This document shows positions 13,054 to 58,180 of a stretch of 64,000 nucleotides of DNA, piece by piece. A model generated the notes under the pieces. That model did not search any database. It worked only from the letters and a program-made list of their open reading frames with translations, and was not told the DNA's origin. The DNA comes from Muricea muricata. Lineage: Eukaryota; Cnidaria; Anthozoa; Malacalcyonacea; Plexauridae. The stretch is taken from the NCBI GenBank assembly GCA_963855995.1, contig OY979718.1:28057282-28121281 (forward strand), read 5' to 3'. Both the position numbers and the translations under genes were made by a program. Position 1 is the first letter of the stretch. The number at the start of each line of letters is the position of its first letter.

Positions 13054-13878
13054 TCACTTATTGAGCGATGCCACCTGAAGATGCTTCGGCTTTCTGTAGT
13101 GATTATTTGCTTCAACCAAGTCAAGACATGTCTTACCTCGGTTCTTGTCGCACATGCGATCTCCTACTTCGCTACCACATACGAGTGCCGGCCATCTCCG
13201 AGTTTGTTGCTGTCCCTGTTTCCGGGCGCGATCAACCAGGTCCGGTTCCGTTCTGCATTTGTTTCTCAGGTTCGGGCGTTGACAATAAGGCGATAGTTTG
13301 TCGAGACTTTTTCCCGAGTTATTGTTTTCACTTTCCCCGTTTTTTTCGCTGGCTTCATTAGGATGCAATTCAATTTCAGTGGCTTCGAATGAACGGGCGG
13401 TTTTAAGTGCCTCTTGCAAGGAAATGTTCGGAGTATCCACTAGCATACGTCTGAGCTTACTCGAATAACAACAGGCGACAATTTGATCTCGGATTATGCT
13501 ATCAGTTTGGCTTCCATATTCGCACTTACGGACTTTAATGCGAAGTCTGCCGTGCCAAGAGTCGACACTTTCACCCTCTAGTTGTATACATTGGCGAAAC
13601 AGGTATCTTTGCAAGACAACGTTGTTTTGGGCTGAGAAATATTCGCCGAGTTTGTGTACTAAAGTTCCAAAGTCTGTTCCCGTGTCTGTAATGCACTTAG
13701 CAATATCTTGAACGTCACGGCCGGCGCAGTCAAGTAGGATTGCTCCTTGTACATGAGTAGCGTTTATTTCTTTTACTGCAAGATAGATTTTGACCGTTTT
13801 CACGTACCTTTCCCAGCGATGGGCCACGTTGTTTAGCTCGTCGTACACGCCGAATTCTGCTGGAGTTTTGAAATCCAT
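13054..13878 (-). pseudogene. Ty3-type retrotransposon gag relic
   Basis: A 275-residue frame from the ATG at 13878. The N-terminus (DFKTPAEFGVYDEL, HRWERYVKTVKIYL) and the long helical middle (LGEYFSAQNNVVLQRYLFRQ, then CEYGSQTDSIIRDQIV and SLQEALKTARSFEATE) follow the capsid pattern of animal Ty3/gypsy elements. The C-terminal zinc-knuckle region is degenerate: isolated VCG, KTC and NHYRK remain but the CCHC spacing is lost. No pol follows, so this is a fragment. An upstream extension of nine codons lacks an ATG. Confidence 0.7.
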
Positions 13879-13905
13879 TGCGAAATATCTAAGTTGACTT
13901 TTCAA

Positions 13906-14451
13906 AAGTAGTTTGTTATTGTTTTTAGAATATCGCTGAGGACATCAAATAGCTTCAAGGATGAACACGTAGGCCGATACGTACTGTCACTGTTGTATTC
14001 TGATCATCAGCTCAATATACTTGCAAAGAGAACTATTCAAGAAATTAAAAAAACTGAACAAATTTGAAATCTCTCTCTGAATCCATGCACTGAACCATAT
14101 TCCAATATTGATCTTACACTCGTTCAATAAACACGTAGCTACTCAACTTTCCGTAAGCTCCTCATATGACCATCTATAATCGTTTTTTTAATGATGTGTA
14201 TTACAGTAAATCAAAGCACAGAATATGTTAAATCATTGTTAATATTAATATACACTCCAGCAATTTAAATGTTGATACAGTTTCTACATGTGTTGTACAA
14301 GCCTTTCAGTAGGTTACTTTATCCTGCATTTATGCATCGGTTGTGTAGAATTATCTTTCAACTTTGCTGTGATATCCAAACTGTTTAACAAAAACGTATC
14401 TAAATTTAGGTGATGAATTACCGCTGCAAAAACGGTATAAATACCCATTTC
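13906..14451. other. Non-coding interval
   Basis: Nothing recognisable; A+T-rich sequence between the gag relic and the MITE at 14461. Confidence 0.5.
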
Positions 14452-14460
14452 GGTTTGTTC

Positions 14461-14957
14461 CAACCTCGTCCCCAGGGTCATCTTTGTGGGCGCGGTGAGG
14501 CAATAGATGACCCTGGTAAAGGCTGTAAAAATCTCCTTGTTCATTGGTTAACACATTCGACCAGTCAGGGTTTGTGACAATAAATGTGATTGGTTTAACA
14601 AAATGACAGCATAATATTACTTTCTGTTTTCTGCACATTTATTAGGTTGGGGTTTTTATATACAACTTGTGGTTGGTTTGAGTTGTGGTTGGTATATCGG
14701 ATATTCTAAAGTATTCCATTTTCATTGTTAAAAAACATTCTTTTAAATATTGTTTTTATGTGAGCGAAAATTTCTGTTTACATTGTGAAAATTTGCATGC
14801 CAATGCTCTGTGCCAGTGGTAACTTGAGTCAGCGCCACATTATTCACTGACGGCGCATGCTCGAAAATCTCCAAGAATCTTGGAGATTTTTACAGCCTTT
14901 ACCAGGGTCATCTATTTCCTCACCGCGCCCACAAAGATGACCCTGGGGACGAGGTTG
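14461..14957. mobile_element. Non-autonomous TIR element, 497 bp, 9-bp target duplication
   Basis: 76-bp terminal inverted repeats (14461-14536 and 14882-14957) match with about one mismatch and begin CAACCTCGTCCCCAGGGTCA. GGTTTGTTC flanks both sides exactly (14452-14460 and 14958-14966). Each arm itself contains an inner hairpin CCAGGGTCATCT / AGATGACCCTGG. The interior has no transposase. A 9-bp duplication points to the Mutator-like group, or hAT with a chance extra base. Confidence 0.88.
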
Positions 14958-14966
14958 GGTTTGTTC

Positions 14967-16413
14967 GCGCGTGTGGTGTTTCCACTTTAGCAATGGCGCC
15001 AGCGAGTTAATATCATTCACATGCATATATACATCTGGACAGCTGCCAGTTCGGCTTTGAAAAGCGTTATCAAAGATGGCCGAAATACGAGAGTGTTTGC
15101 CAGTGATGTTTGCTCATGAAGTTGACTGCTGACCAGTTTTTTTTGTATTCTTTAAGAGCCAGCGATGTTCAATCACTCTCATATTCGTCATTTTTCGTCA
15201 GTATTCGTCAGCCTTCGTGATTTTGAACTGATAACGCAAAATTCAAGCAAAAATATTGCGAGGATGCAGTCCAGACGTATTTATGTCAATGATTAATATG
15301 ATTCGCGTCGCGGTAATGTGGCGCAACGTATCCAAATTGCTTTTCACATGAACTCTTAACGTTATTTTTTCTGTTATGAAAGTGAAGTATCTATATTTGA
15401 ATTATCGAGACCTCTGCCTTCGGCATCGGCAAATAATTGATCTGCGAGACACCAACAAATCACGATTTTTGCGAGAACCGAGTTTAATAATTGTTTTATC
15501 ATTTTCCTGCATAATTTTTATAAGATTATATAACTTGAAACAACAAGCTTTTCACACAGACCTTTTGAATGTTCAGTAATGCGAGTAGCCATTGTTTACC
15601 AAATTGAAAGCAATGCGCCTGCTTTAAGTGTTATTTGTAGCTCAGTCCTGTTTTTAACAAATGCGCATTTGGAGGTAAATTGAACAATCAGAATTAAAAA
15701 TGTATTTAAAGAGCATAATAAAAATATTTATTGGAATAAGGTTAGGTTGTCCTCCTCGCCATCATTCTCGGTTTAGTCTGTTTAAAACGGTTGGTGAAAT
15801 GGTAATTAGAAGGTCAAGTGGGTTCCTGCGGCATTTCTGTCCATTTGCGGTTGTGATTATATATGATCAAGGAGCTGATGGCAATCTGATACGGCTACTG
15901 GTATCTAGATGTTCTGTTGTCCCGACGCAACTGGACGTTTTCTTCGAATTCGAGAAGTGCATGGTAATGGTTTGGCTATCGTAGTTTAATTTCTGCCAGT
16001 CCTGCCACTACATGGACAAGTTCCTGTGTTACATCGCTTGGCACTGCCAGCAGGAGCAATTCATTATTACCATCTTTGTTCTCGCGATGCGGCTCATCAG
16101 CGATGAAAAGTATGTCATTCCTGTGAAGGGTGGTTCGTACCGAATCTTAAGGCTAAGAATCGAAACTCAATTGCAAATATGCAGCTTCAAAGTCATTTAC
16201 CAAATATTACGTAGAGTCAATCAAAGGGTAAATTTAAGGGTAAGATAATGATGATGATAATGATAATGATGATCATGCTAATAATAATAATAATAATAAT
16301 AATAGTAAAAATAATAACAATAATTGATTAATTATAATAATTGATTAATTATGATAATTGATGAATAATTAATAAACAATTAATTGTAGCAGTCCATTTT
16401 TACATGGCTCTTC
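14967..16413. other. Non-coding interval with short trinucleotide repeats
   Basis: Contains TGATAA/ATAATA-type simple repeats at about 16248-16390. Frames at 15700-16248 were inspected on both strands and carry no motif I recognise. Confidence 0.5.
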
Positions 16414-16421
16414 ATCTCGAG

Positions 16422-16566
16422 CAGGGTTGCCAGATCACTGCATTTTTGAGGCCAAATCGTCATTAGTGTAGTCAAGTAAACAAAGAAAACAAAAGCCAAG
16501 TACAAAGAAAAACAAAGAGCATTGTTGAAGATTTGGCCTCAAAAATGCAGTGATCTGGCAACCCTG
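16422..16566. mobile_element. hAT MITE, 145 bp
   Basis: 36-bp inverted ends beginning CAGGGTTGCCAGATCACTGC. Flanks ATCTCGAG (16414-16421) and ATCTTGAG (16567-16574) match at 7 of 8 positions, an aged 8-bp target duplication. CAGGG starts are characteristic of hAT. Confidence 0.85.
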
Positions 16567-16616
16567 ATCTTGAGTAGTGATGGCTGTGTAATGTTCTTTA
16601 AAGGTTTTTTACGTAA

Positions 16617-16900
16617 TATTTCATAAACGAGTGCGAGTGTTTTACCAGGGTTTCAAAACACGCGAGAACAATAGAATATACGAGCTGTTTACCAAGCGAC
16701 GTTTATTGTTCTTAAGAGCTTGTAAAGCACGAAAGACAATGGACATCACAGGCCGTTTAGGCCGAGTGATTTTTATTGTCTTTAGTGCTTTACAAGCTTT
16801 GAAGAACAATAAACGTCGCGCGGTAAACAGTCGAGTGTATTCTATTGTTCTCAAGTGTTTGGAAACCCTGGTAAAACACAAGCAACGAGCTTATGAAATA
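16617..16900. mobile_element. Foldback element, about 284 bp
   Basis: Almost the whole length is an imperfect palindrome from TATTTCATAA (16617) to TTATGAAATA (16900). Paired blocks include GTGTTTTACCAGGGTTTC, GAGAACAATAGAATA, CGACGTTTATTGTTCTT and GCTTGTAAAGCAC. It produces long open frames on both strands that are artefacts of the palindrome. Confidence 0.85.
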
Positions 16901-17672
16901 ACTTCTCAATCGTTTATTGCTGAAGTGGAACTCCCTAATTACATGCCGTTGCTTTAAAAACGAGATTATTTACTGAAGCAATGCTGTAAAATGAGTGCCG
17001 GAAGGAAACATGAGCGTTGTCTTGTCGAATATTCTTGTGAATAAAGTATGAGTGTTAATATAATGGGCTATTGTGTGTAAATATGTGATTATTTAGTTTG
17101 GTATGTCTGCTGCGTTTATAATTAAGAAATGTTGTAATAAAACCGTTTTCATTGTTTTGAGTGCATTTATAATTAAGAAATGTTGTAATAACGCGTTGGT
17201 TAATGTTAAAAACGTTTATTATCTAATTTCCTAATTATTTATTCAACCACTGGTTTATTACCGGGGTTTCAAAAGTTGTGCACGTGATGTAATACGGGTT
17301 TGCGATTGGTTTATTTACTAATGAATTATTAATGAGTTTGAGAAATACATTAGAATAACGTAAAGGAGCGTTGTCATATTCATGTATATTTTCTTTCAGT
17401 CTAATTATGTTTTTGGTGAGTAACGTACCGGGAATGATTTCAACGAGCAAACAACGAAGTTAAGTGGTGAGGTGTAACTATATATCTTAAATTATTGTTT
17501 AATTACAATATTTGGGCTAAAGTATTTTATCACAAAACAGTGATAGTTAATATACCTAAAACAAATAAAAACAATTGAAATAATGCCTTTTAAATCAGCT
17601 GCATACAAACAGGGAAAATAATACAAGATGATATTTTTTTATTTTTTTAAATAGTTCCGATGATAAAAACAC
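16901..17672. other. Non-coding interval with a local direct repeat
   Basis: TTTATAATTAAGAAATGTTGTAATAA occurs twice (about 17115 and 17166), 51 bases apart. Nothing else recognised. Confidence 0.5.
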
Positions 17673-17675
17673 TAA

Positions 17676-18124
17676 GACCCCGTTTAACTACACTAGGGCA
17701 AATGATTCCGGATTCGTTTTGACATCGGATTCGTTTTACCGTTTACACTAAGGAACATGAATCCGATACAAAATTATCACAGATAGATTATGAATCCGGA
17801 ACTTTCGAATCCGGAAACGGTTTGTAGGATCTTTGTATCCGGGAAAGTTTGAATCCGACAAAACGTCTCTTGCGAACTCTTTCCGTAAAGAATTTGAGTG
17901 AACTTGCTCCCTCGTATATGGTTTTCAAATGTATTGCCATAAATTTCAACTGTCAAAATCGTTCAAAAAAACAGAAAATAAGATTGGTTGAATCACGGTT
18001 GTGCTTCATGTATTGACAATTATTGTGTGAGACTGTGCAGTGTAAACACCATAGACCTGGAGACAAGGAATCCGAATATTCTTACCGCGAATCCGGAAAC
18101 TTTTGCTTTAGTTTAAACAGGGTC
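17676..18124. mobile_element. PIF/Harbinger-type MITE, 449 bp, TAA duplication
   Basis: Ends GACCCCGTTTAA and TTTAAACAGGGTC with TAA on each side (17673-17675, 18125-18127), the 3-bp TWA duplication of PIF/Harbinger. The interior carries many copies of GAATCCG/CGGATTC in both orientations (for example 17710, 17735, 17797, 17811, 17856, 18068, 18090). Confidence 0.8.
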
Positions 18125-18149
18125 TAAGAGTTCATGCACGACTCATGAA

Positions 18150-18570
18150 CTTACAGAACCACTCACCCGAGTTTTACGAAAATGTATCATCAGAGTTTTT
18201 AAAAAGCCGATAAGAACACTACAGCAAGATTTCCCCTACCTTACAAATAGACCTAAGATTGAGAAACAGACTAATGTTTTATATAAAATTGGTTGTAAAG
18301 ACTGCTCGTGGAGCTATGTCGGTGAAACAGGGCGGTGTTTGGAAACAAGAAAAAATAGACATATTCAGAACGTAAAACAAAATACAGCTGCAGTTCAAAT
18401 ATAACGAAACATTTCTGGGCCATTGATCACACAATTAACTTTGAAAATGGAGAGTCGTAGGGGTAATTATCGCACAAAAAAAACATTAGGGTCGTGGCAC
18501 ACAACAATTACAGCTGAATCGGATAATAACTCAAAACCACTACCGGTGTCCCAGGAAATCCGTCCCGCCG
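18150..18570 (+). pseudogene. Penelope-like retroelement C-terminus with GIY-YIG domain
   Basis: Reading frames give PLTRVLRK, then TNVLYKIGCKDCSWSYVGETGR, which is the start of a GIY-YIG endonuclease linked to reverse transcriptase in Penelope-like elements. RGNYRTKKTLGSWHT follows from about 18447 in a shifted frame, corresponding to the usual segment past the nuclease. Frameshifts and a stop near 18400 break it. The reverse transcriptase part is missing. Confidence 0.65.
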
Positions 18571-18665
18571 TAATATCGCCCCCCCGGGGGACGATATTCC
18601 TAGGAAATTCGCCCTCCCGGGGGACAGATTTCCTAGGAATATAGACCCCTTTAGGAATTTCGCCC
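18556..18665. repeat. GC-rich inverted/tandem GGAAATTCGCCC cluster, left
   Basis: Repeats of CCTAGGAAATTCGCCCTCCC with CCCCCGGGGGAC palindromes. The same motif in the opposite orientation is at 19151-19216, so the 490 bp between may be an inserted element with foldback ends. Confidence 0.55.
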
Positions 18666-19150
18666 TCCCCCTTCTTACAACTAATCGCATGGGATGAGTA
18701 AGTTCAAGGGTTTTGTTCACGCGTGTTTCACTCGTTGCCATAGGATTTTGCTACTTAAGAATTGTGTGTGATATCTCCCGATTTCGTGTGATATGTCATC
18801 TCCCGATCTTTTTCTAAATACTAATCTGTATCACACTGCTAATTACTTCTTGGCGGATCAAAATTCTTGAATTCCTATTAGCTAAATGTCAGGTGGGACG
18901 TCTGAGAAGACAGCGCGCGAAATGAGTGTTTCTAAATTTAGCAATACACAGTAATATAAAATAAGAAATTCAAATCTTATTTTATCCATTTCATCGACTA
19001 TCTGCAATTTAACACGAAACATTGAAGTATCAGTGCAAAAATGGACGCGATTTTATTTTAGCTTATCTTGAACATCAAGAGTATCCCGAAGAATTTTCTA
19101 AGCAGCAAAAGCGTGATTTGAGAAAAAGGGCCGCTGATTTTACACTAAAA

Positions 19151-19216
19151 GGAGTAGGGGGGGGGGGGGGCGAATTTCCTAGGAGGCGAATTTCCTGTAG
19201 GGGGTGAATTTCCCGG
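19151..19216. repeat. GC-rich GGAAATTCGCCC cluster, right (inverted)
   Basis: A run of G is followed by GCGAATTTCCTAGGAGGCGAATTTCC, the inverse of the 18556-18665 cluster. Confidence 0.55.
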
Positions 19217-19376
19217 AACAGTATGGCATATGACTTGAGATATAATTACTTAGCTTTTTATAATATTCTGGCAGCCGAAAGCTCGATTTAATAAATACTT
19301 GCTAATATATAATATATTAATGCACATGCTCATATTTTTTGTAGTGCATGTGAATTATATAGAAATAGTCAAATAG

Positions 19377-20366
19377 TTACGTGCAGATTATTTCCTGGAG
19401 AGCGTGCCGTAAATCGGGATTTGAAAACACATAGATGAAAGGATTGATACACCCGTTGAAAAAAACGAGCAAATTAAGAGACAACTCAAGAGGACTAAGC
19501 TCATCAGAAGCGAACCCAAAAGCTGCTACAGATATGTAGAAATAAAGTGTAGACGGCAACCAGCATACCACAAGTACAAATGTTGTTGTGGCTGATACTT
19601 TAGTCACTTTCTTCAATCTTTTGATGCCGTCGATGTTTGCAGCTCTTGCTGATGCCGCGAACTGAAGTGATGCCTTGATGCCGCGAAATACATCGATGTA
19701 CGCTAATGTAATGAGCGTCAGCGGCAGCACCGTCTGGAAAATAAACTGCCCTGTTGAAAGGATTATTGTGGTAACCTTTTTATAATTTGCCATTTCATAT
19801 TGACAGCTCATGCTAGGTTGGCCATAAACGCCTTCGGCATAGACGGTAACTGGAATTCCTGACGCTAAACCTACAATCCAAGAGGCTAAGATTAACACGT
19901 TCATGTGAGAAATTTTGAAACGGCTCTTGTAGAACATGCTTCGCCTCACGGCTAACCATCGCTCAAACGCAAGAACTGCAGAAGTATAAAGTGATATAAC
20001 GCCAAATGAATACGGTAAATATAAGTTCCACAAAATACGACAGTAAAGTTCTTGTGTTTCGTGATTATGTCCTTTTGGGTCATAGACATTTTCACCCAAT
20101 ACGAAGTGCGGACTTATGAAAACCGAAAAGGATGTGAGGATGTCGGTGATCGCGAGGCTTAAAATACAACGGTTATGTGGATTGCGGAGCAAATGTCTGC
20201 TGCAGATGAAGAGGATAGCTACCATAACGTTTGCTAGAAAAGAAAGAGCAGCTTCGGTGCCGAATAGAATTGGAGTTATCGTCATGCTTAAGCCATATGC
20301 GATATCTCCTGGGCCATTTGATGCATTACTGTCATTTCTTTCCATAAAACCAGTTAAAGCTCCCAT
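19377..20366 (-). CDS. Rhodopsin-family (class A) G protein-coupled receptor
   Basis: An intact single-exon frame of 329 residues starting at the ATG at 20366, with seven hydrophobic segments, usual for short class A receptors. N-terminal tail with two N-glycosylation sequons (N11, N14). TM2 has SLAITD with the conserved aspartate (D75). C109 and C188 are placed for the extracellular disulphide. The DRY motif is ERW (135-137). TM4 has the tryptophan (W163), TM6 CWLP (268-271), TM7 NPFIY (308-312). Third loop is basic (KRLKKVTK). Acts at the plasma membrane; the ligand cannot be read from the sequence. Intronless receptors of this kind are plentiful in cnidarians. The neighbouring DD3-3-like gene lies on the same strand about 2.6 kb upstream and is not obviously related in function. 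Confidence 0.93.
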   Translation of the reverse strand: MGALTGFMERNDSNASNGPGDIAYGLSMTITPILFGTEAALSFLANVMVAILFICSRHLLRNPHNRCILSLAITDILTSFSVFISPHFVLGENVYDPKGHNHETQELYCRILWNLYLPYSFGVISLYTSAVLAFERWLAVRRSMFYKSRFKISHMNVLILASWIVGLASGIPVTVYAEGVYGQPSMSCQYEMANYKKVTTIILSTGQFIFQTVLPLTLITLAYIDVFRGIKASLQFAASARAANIDGIKRLKKVTKVSATTTFVLVVCWLPSTLYFYISVAAFGFASDELSPLELSLNLLVFFNGCINPFIYVFSNPDLRHALQEIICT

Positions 20367-21601
20367 TGTAATCGTGATACATCTGCTTCGTGAAACGAAA
20401 ATAGCTACATTTTTTATGGAGACTGTACTGTCTATACTTAATATTTATATGTCTTGTCATAGCTGAAAATGAATTTTATTTTTATAGTTCATATAAACAT
20501 GTTTAATTAAAACCATATTTTTTGTTATACTAATATTTTGCAATTTTGCAAAACTTTAATTAAAACTGCATTCAAATATTAATATAACAAATATTAATGT
20601 TTAAAAACCTCCATTATAAGTCTATTATATAAAATTATATTGTTTTCGAAATATTCACACATCATGCATCCATTATTGATATCACCATGTAGTTTCTATG
20701 CCTAACCTCAAAACCAGTAACAGGGGGCAGAGTGGAGTCTATTTGAAACAGCATCTAACAAAAAGAACCGCGTACATTTTGGTAAATGTCTTGACAAATT
20801 TCCATATTTAATTATAATCATGTAAGCGCGCTCACTCATACAAATTCGTTTGGCAATTTACGGCTGCTTGTTTTAAAGAAATGAACTTTAAATAAATGTG
20901 CGCATGCTTCGTGATCTTTTAATATAGGATACATGCATAAACACAAGATCAGCACAACTTCGTGTGGAAGCACACGTGACTTGGCTCAAAATAGATTGGC
21001 TCAAAAGTGCCATGTGTGGCCAGCGAGCTAATCGTGTCTCTGTGAAACTGAAGCAAACGCGAGAGAAATACATAATACATGCAACAAACTATGATATAAC
21101 TGCTTCTGTCCGAAGGAGTTTCTAAGCAAAAGCACATGCCTTGGACATGAGTGCTCCACTAACACTACCACAACTGAAAAGATTAAACATTAGAAAGATT
21201 AAACGAACAGAAAATTTTGCGATTTTTCTTACCCGGGTTAGTGAACACCCATCTGGAATAACTTCGTCGTGTCCAAAAGGCAAATTCTCTTTACACTATG
21301 GACATTGTGATACAACAGAAAAAACTTCCTCTGAAACCATATTTTGAGTCAACGGTAATAAGGTTGTTACACAATTTAATCTTTGATTCTGCGTTCATTT
21401 ACAACTATCAAGAGAAGACAAATGGTACGCATTTGCTCGAACTCTTCTTCGAACTCACTTTCAACCGAACTTGAATCGTCGGATGAGTTATCACTGGCTT
21501 CCTTTTGAATTTTGACCCCGTTGTTCGGCTCAAACATATACGGTTGATTAATTCATCTTTGTTCTCGGTCGCCGTTGTTTCTATAAACTAGCATGCAGCA
21601 G
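20367..21601. other. Intergenic, no gene seen
   Basis: Upstream region of the receptor gene. A+T-rich; no promoter element that I would defend and no recognisable frame. Confidence 0.55.
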
Positions 21602-21609
21602 ACCATACC

Positions 21610-22157
21610 CAGTGGCGTAGCCAGCCCGACAGTTTAGTCCCGCTATGGAAATTTCAAATCATCATGATTATTCATTTCTTTAGAAATTGTTGTTTTCACA
21701 GTCAATGAACACAAAAATATTAGCATAGCGAAACTAAACACCGCACAAAAAGAAAGTTCCCTCGCTAAATACATCAGATAAATTCTAAACAAATGAATCG
21801 CTGTCAATCAAACCTAGAACTACTTGGATCTATGGTAGGTTGCTTAATGGTGTGTGAAGAATTGGGTGACACATGCGTGCAATAATGAGTTAAACCCCAT
21901 TGAATACAAAAATACCCGATTTCAAAATTAACTTGCTGAATATGCTATAGTGTAATCCGTCTCATTCACCATTATTCATTGGTAAACACAAAATCGTAGT
22001 GCAATCGTGTAAAGCCGTTTAAATCATGCCCAGAAAAGTCCAATTAGTTCTAGGTTTGATTAACAGCGATTCATTTGTTTAGAATGTATTCTGATGTATG
22101 TAGGGGGAAACTTTCTTTTTGTGCAGTGTTTAAATCGTCAGGCTGGCTACGCCACTG
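21610..22157. mobile_element. Non-autonomous hAT element, 548 bp
   Basis: Inverted ends start CAGTGGCGTAGCCAGCC, a classic hAT terminus. Flanks ACCATACC (21602-21609) and ACCATGCC (22158-22165) match at 7 of 8. Subterminal arms also pair (GCACAAAAAGAAAGTT, ACAAATGAATCGCTGT, AACCTAGAACTA and their inverses). No transposase. Confidence 0.88.
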
Positions 22158-22949
22158 ACCATGCCACAACAAAACATGCAGGTTATTATGTCTCAAGTTA
22201 TTCTGCTTAAATTATTGTTTTTCAAAATAACGTTGAGCACGACGGAAAAGTATAAAGTCATTTGAATTTTAACGTCTGATATTACAATCACATACTGTAA
22301 ATGACAGCTTCTTATCGATAAGACAGAAACGAAATTAGTCTATTGCCATATTACCTTTAGAAAAGCACAAGTAGCACCACTCGAATAAATGTACAATAAT
22401 TATTCTACAATAATCTATCCATGGCCTAGTTGTTGTATTATATCTTCGAAAATATGGTGTAAAAACTCTGTCAATTATAATTATAATTATAATTATATTA
22501 CAGAGTTTTAAATTCACCCTGTCCCTGTTTTCATTTTTTCCTGTGTCGAAAGTTCGGCAGTCGCTCATAACATTTCTGTGTTTGCACCAATAAACACTTT
22601 GTTTATGTCCACTCCGTCGATTTTGGGTTTGGGGGACATCCTATATTTTAGGACATCTGAAACGCCATTTTAGCATACGACATAACTGCGCGGTTGAGGT
22701 GGAAAGTCTTTATATTTAAAGAAAATGAAGCGCTACAAAGTTTATATATATTTATGATGCCTTATAATATGGGAGTTATTTTGAATTAGCATTTTCAAAT
22801 AACGTGCCTGACTCGTAGTGCAATAAGTAAAAAATTATGCGACTGTTCACAGACTGTGCGTTACATCATATAAGATTACAAAGATATGCCATCTTGTTTT
22901 CAAAATGAACTATTTATGTTAGTTCTGGCATACAGTCATACGGAGGTCT
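22158..22949. other. 3' flank of the DD3-3-like gene
   Basis: Non-coding. A short (TAATTA)n tract lies at 22476-22497, flanked by AACTCTGT and ACAGAGTT, which form a small palindrome. No canonical AATAAA seen close to the stop codon. Confidence 0.5.
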
Positions 22950-56142
<33,193 letters not shown>

Positions 56143-57180
56143 TGTAAGACACCAAGCGCTCAATTTACTTCGCACGTCGAACTAAGTCTGCTTCGCTGCA
56201 AAAAAATTGCCATAATATACAAAGTAATCAATTACGTCACCACCCACTCACTGCCCATATATGGTAAGGCGAGTTAAAGGATTTTTACCAAAAATGAATT
56301 TCCGGTTTGTACCTGTTCCAAATGAGCCTATTTTGCCAATGAGCCTATTAGTCATTTGATTTGACTAATCATTCGAATTTTTCTTTTTAACTGGAATTAC
56401 TTGGGGGTTATTATTCAATGATTTGGAAAAAGGCATTTTTAATTTTAGAAGTCGAATTCAATTTGATTAATTCATGTAATGATTTCAATTTTTTCTCTCT
56501 GAATGTCTCTATGGACATTAATAGTTGAAAATAACGAATTGTTTTCGCAACCTTGCATCTAATATCGTTCTCTATAAAACAATATTCTCAAAAACAAATG
56601 GCGAAGAGAACAAGCACACCTAATTTGCATACCTGTTAATTCAAATTGCAAGCAGCGATATTTTGATTGGGGTAAATGGCGAAACGTATATGTCAAAGCA
56701 TTGCAAGAAAGGCCCTTCGCAACAATGTAATTAAAAATAAAATTTCGATGAGACAGATTTTATGGCTGCAAGCTATTTGGTTGCATCTTAGTTGCCGTTC
56801 GGACAGCTGTAATATTACGTGCAACATAATATTACGTTCACCTACGTTCACCTTTACCTGACTAATGAGGTAATGAAAATGAAGAAAGCCAATAAATGGG
56901 CCTAATTATACGGGATTCCGTCTAATTTCCAGGAATTTTCGTTGCAAAATTGGGCGATTTTATGTTACCTATATCGCCGGTGTGCAAGAAAAAATCAGAC
57001 CAGAGCCTCAGCTAATTGTATGATTGCAAATCAAACGATGGATATCATATACCAAAATTGGAGTCATTTGCTTTCCAACTTTGATCAACCCTGGCTGGAC
57101 AATCAAAAATTATGCAGAACCCATTCATTTAAAAGAAGCTGCCCTTAATAACTGTTGGGATTTATAGATTTATTTACTAC
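56143..57180. other. Upstream region of the DD3-3-like gene
   Basis: A+T-rich, no recognisable gene. No promoter motif that I can defend. Confidence 0.5.
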
Positions 57181-57560
57181 CTTATTTATTTATTTATTTA
57201 CAATGCTTTGCCAATTTTGCATAATCAACACAAATAACAAATACAACAATAAACAAGAATATATGAAACATAACAGACAAGGCAGGGTATATGCTACAGC
57301 GTAAGCCAATTACAGCAGGCCTTACAAACGAACATGACACATTTTATAGCACATACAGTACAATCATGCGACGCCAATGTTCGTTCAGGAAAAAATCTTT
57401 CGCACGACAAGAATGAAAAGAAGATTACAATATAATGAAATCTGAGAATCACGATTACAATATGATTAAATCCGAGAATCAGGACCTAGTCTGCGCCTGT
57501 GGAAAATCCTCCCGAGCGAAAAGTGGACCCAAAATGAAGCTCAACATAACAACACAGGGA
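57181..57560 (-). repeat. Probable LINE 3' tail
   Basis: Minus strand ends in (AAAT)n at 57181-57199 after a non-coding stretch, the tail type of L2/CR1-like LINEs. No coding sequence found, so tentative. Confidence 0.35.
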
Positions 57561-57848
57561 CAGGGTCATACATTGGAATTAATAACAACATGAATTTAAT
57601 TTATTTAAATAAGACCAAATACGGGACATTTTACAAGACAAGCATACAGATTTCCATGTTCTTTCCTCGTCATATATATATTCAGAGTTGATTCATAGCA
57701 CTAGTACAGCCGCTTTCAAAACAACTAATACTTGTGTTCTTTGTTGTCAACTCTCTCTCAGATAGTTCCAGACTCTCAAAAACTGGACATAAAGGATTTC
57801 TGAAATGTTGTAGATGGCACAGTCCGGCCAATATCAAGATTGCAGAGA

Positions 57849-58180
57849 CTAGTATAAAATGGACATAAGAAAGTAGATTCATTGAAGTCCCAGTCAATTG
57901 TAGCTCCAAACGGACTAATTGTCAATTTATTTGGACCTATAGAGGTAATGCGACATGACAGTGCAATGTTGGCACAGTCACAAATTCTTCAACAACTCCA
58001 AATTCATTCATTTGACACAAATGACAACACACTTTGCATGTATGGCGATCCAGCATATTCTATCAGACAACACGTTCAAGGCCAATTTCGAGGAGCAAAT
58101 TTAACTGATCTTGAAAAGGCATGAAGCAAATCAATGAGTCAAGCTAGGGTTTCTGAAATTCTGATTAAAAAGAATTTGAA
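57849..58180 (+). pseudogene. PIF/Harbinger transposase (DDE_Tnp_4) relic
   Basis: GHKKVDSLKSQSIVAPNGLI, VNLFGPIEVMRHDSAMLAQS, LCMYGDPAYSIRQHVQGQFRG form the nuclease core of HARBI1-like transposases, including the RHDS and YGDPAY acidic positions. A stop at about 58122 and a shift precede the expected continuation (MSQARVS). 5' portion absent. Confidence 0.82.

Noticed and set aside
12907-13296. 129-residue plus-strand frame overlapping the gag relic
   Set aside because: Its second half is antisense to gag; the first half matches only a short dispersed repeat.
15700-16248. Gene on either strand
   Set aside because: Open stretches of 50-95 codons in several frames but no recognised motif, splice pattern or family signature.
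16631-16957. A 108-residue frame mirrored by a 79-residue frame on the other strand
   Set aside because: Both arise from the palindrome of the foldback element; no domain.
20116-20466. Frame on the plus strand opposite the receptor
   Set aside because: Shadow of the GPCR coding sequence; no motif of its own.
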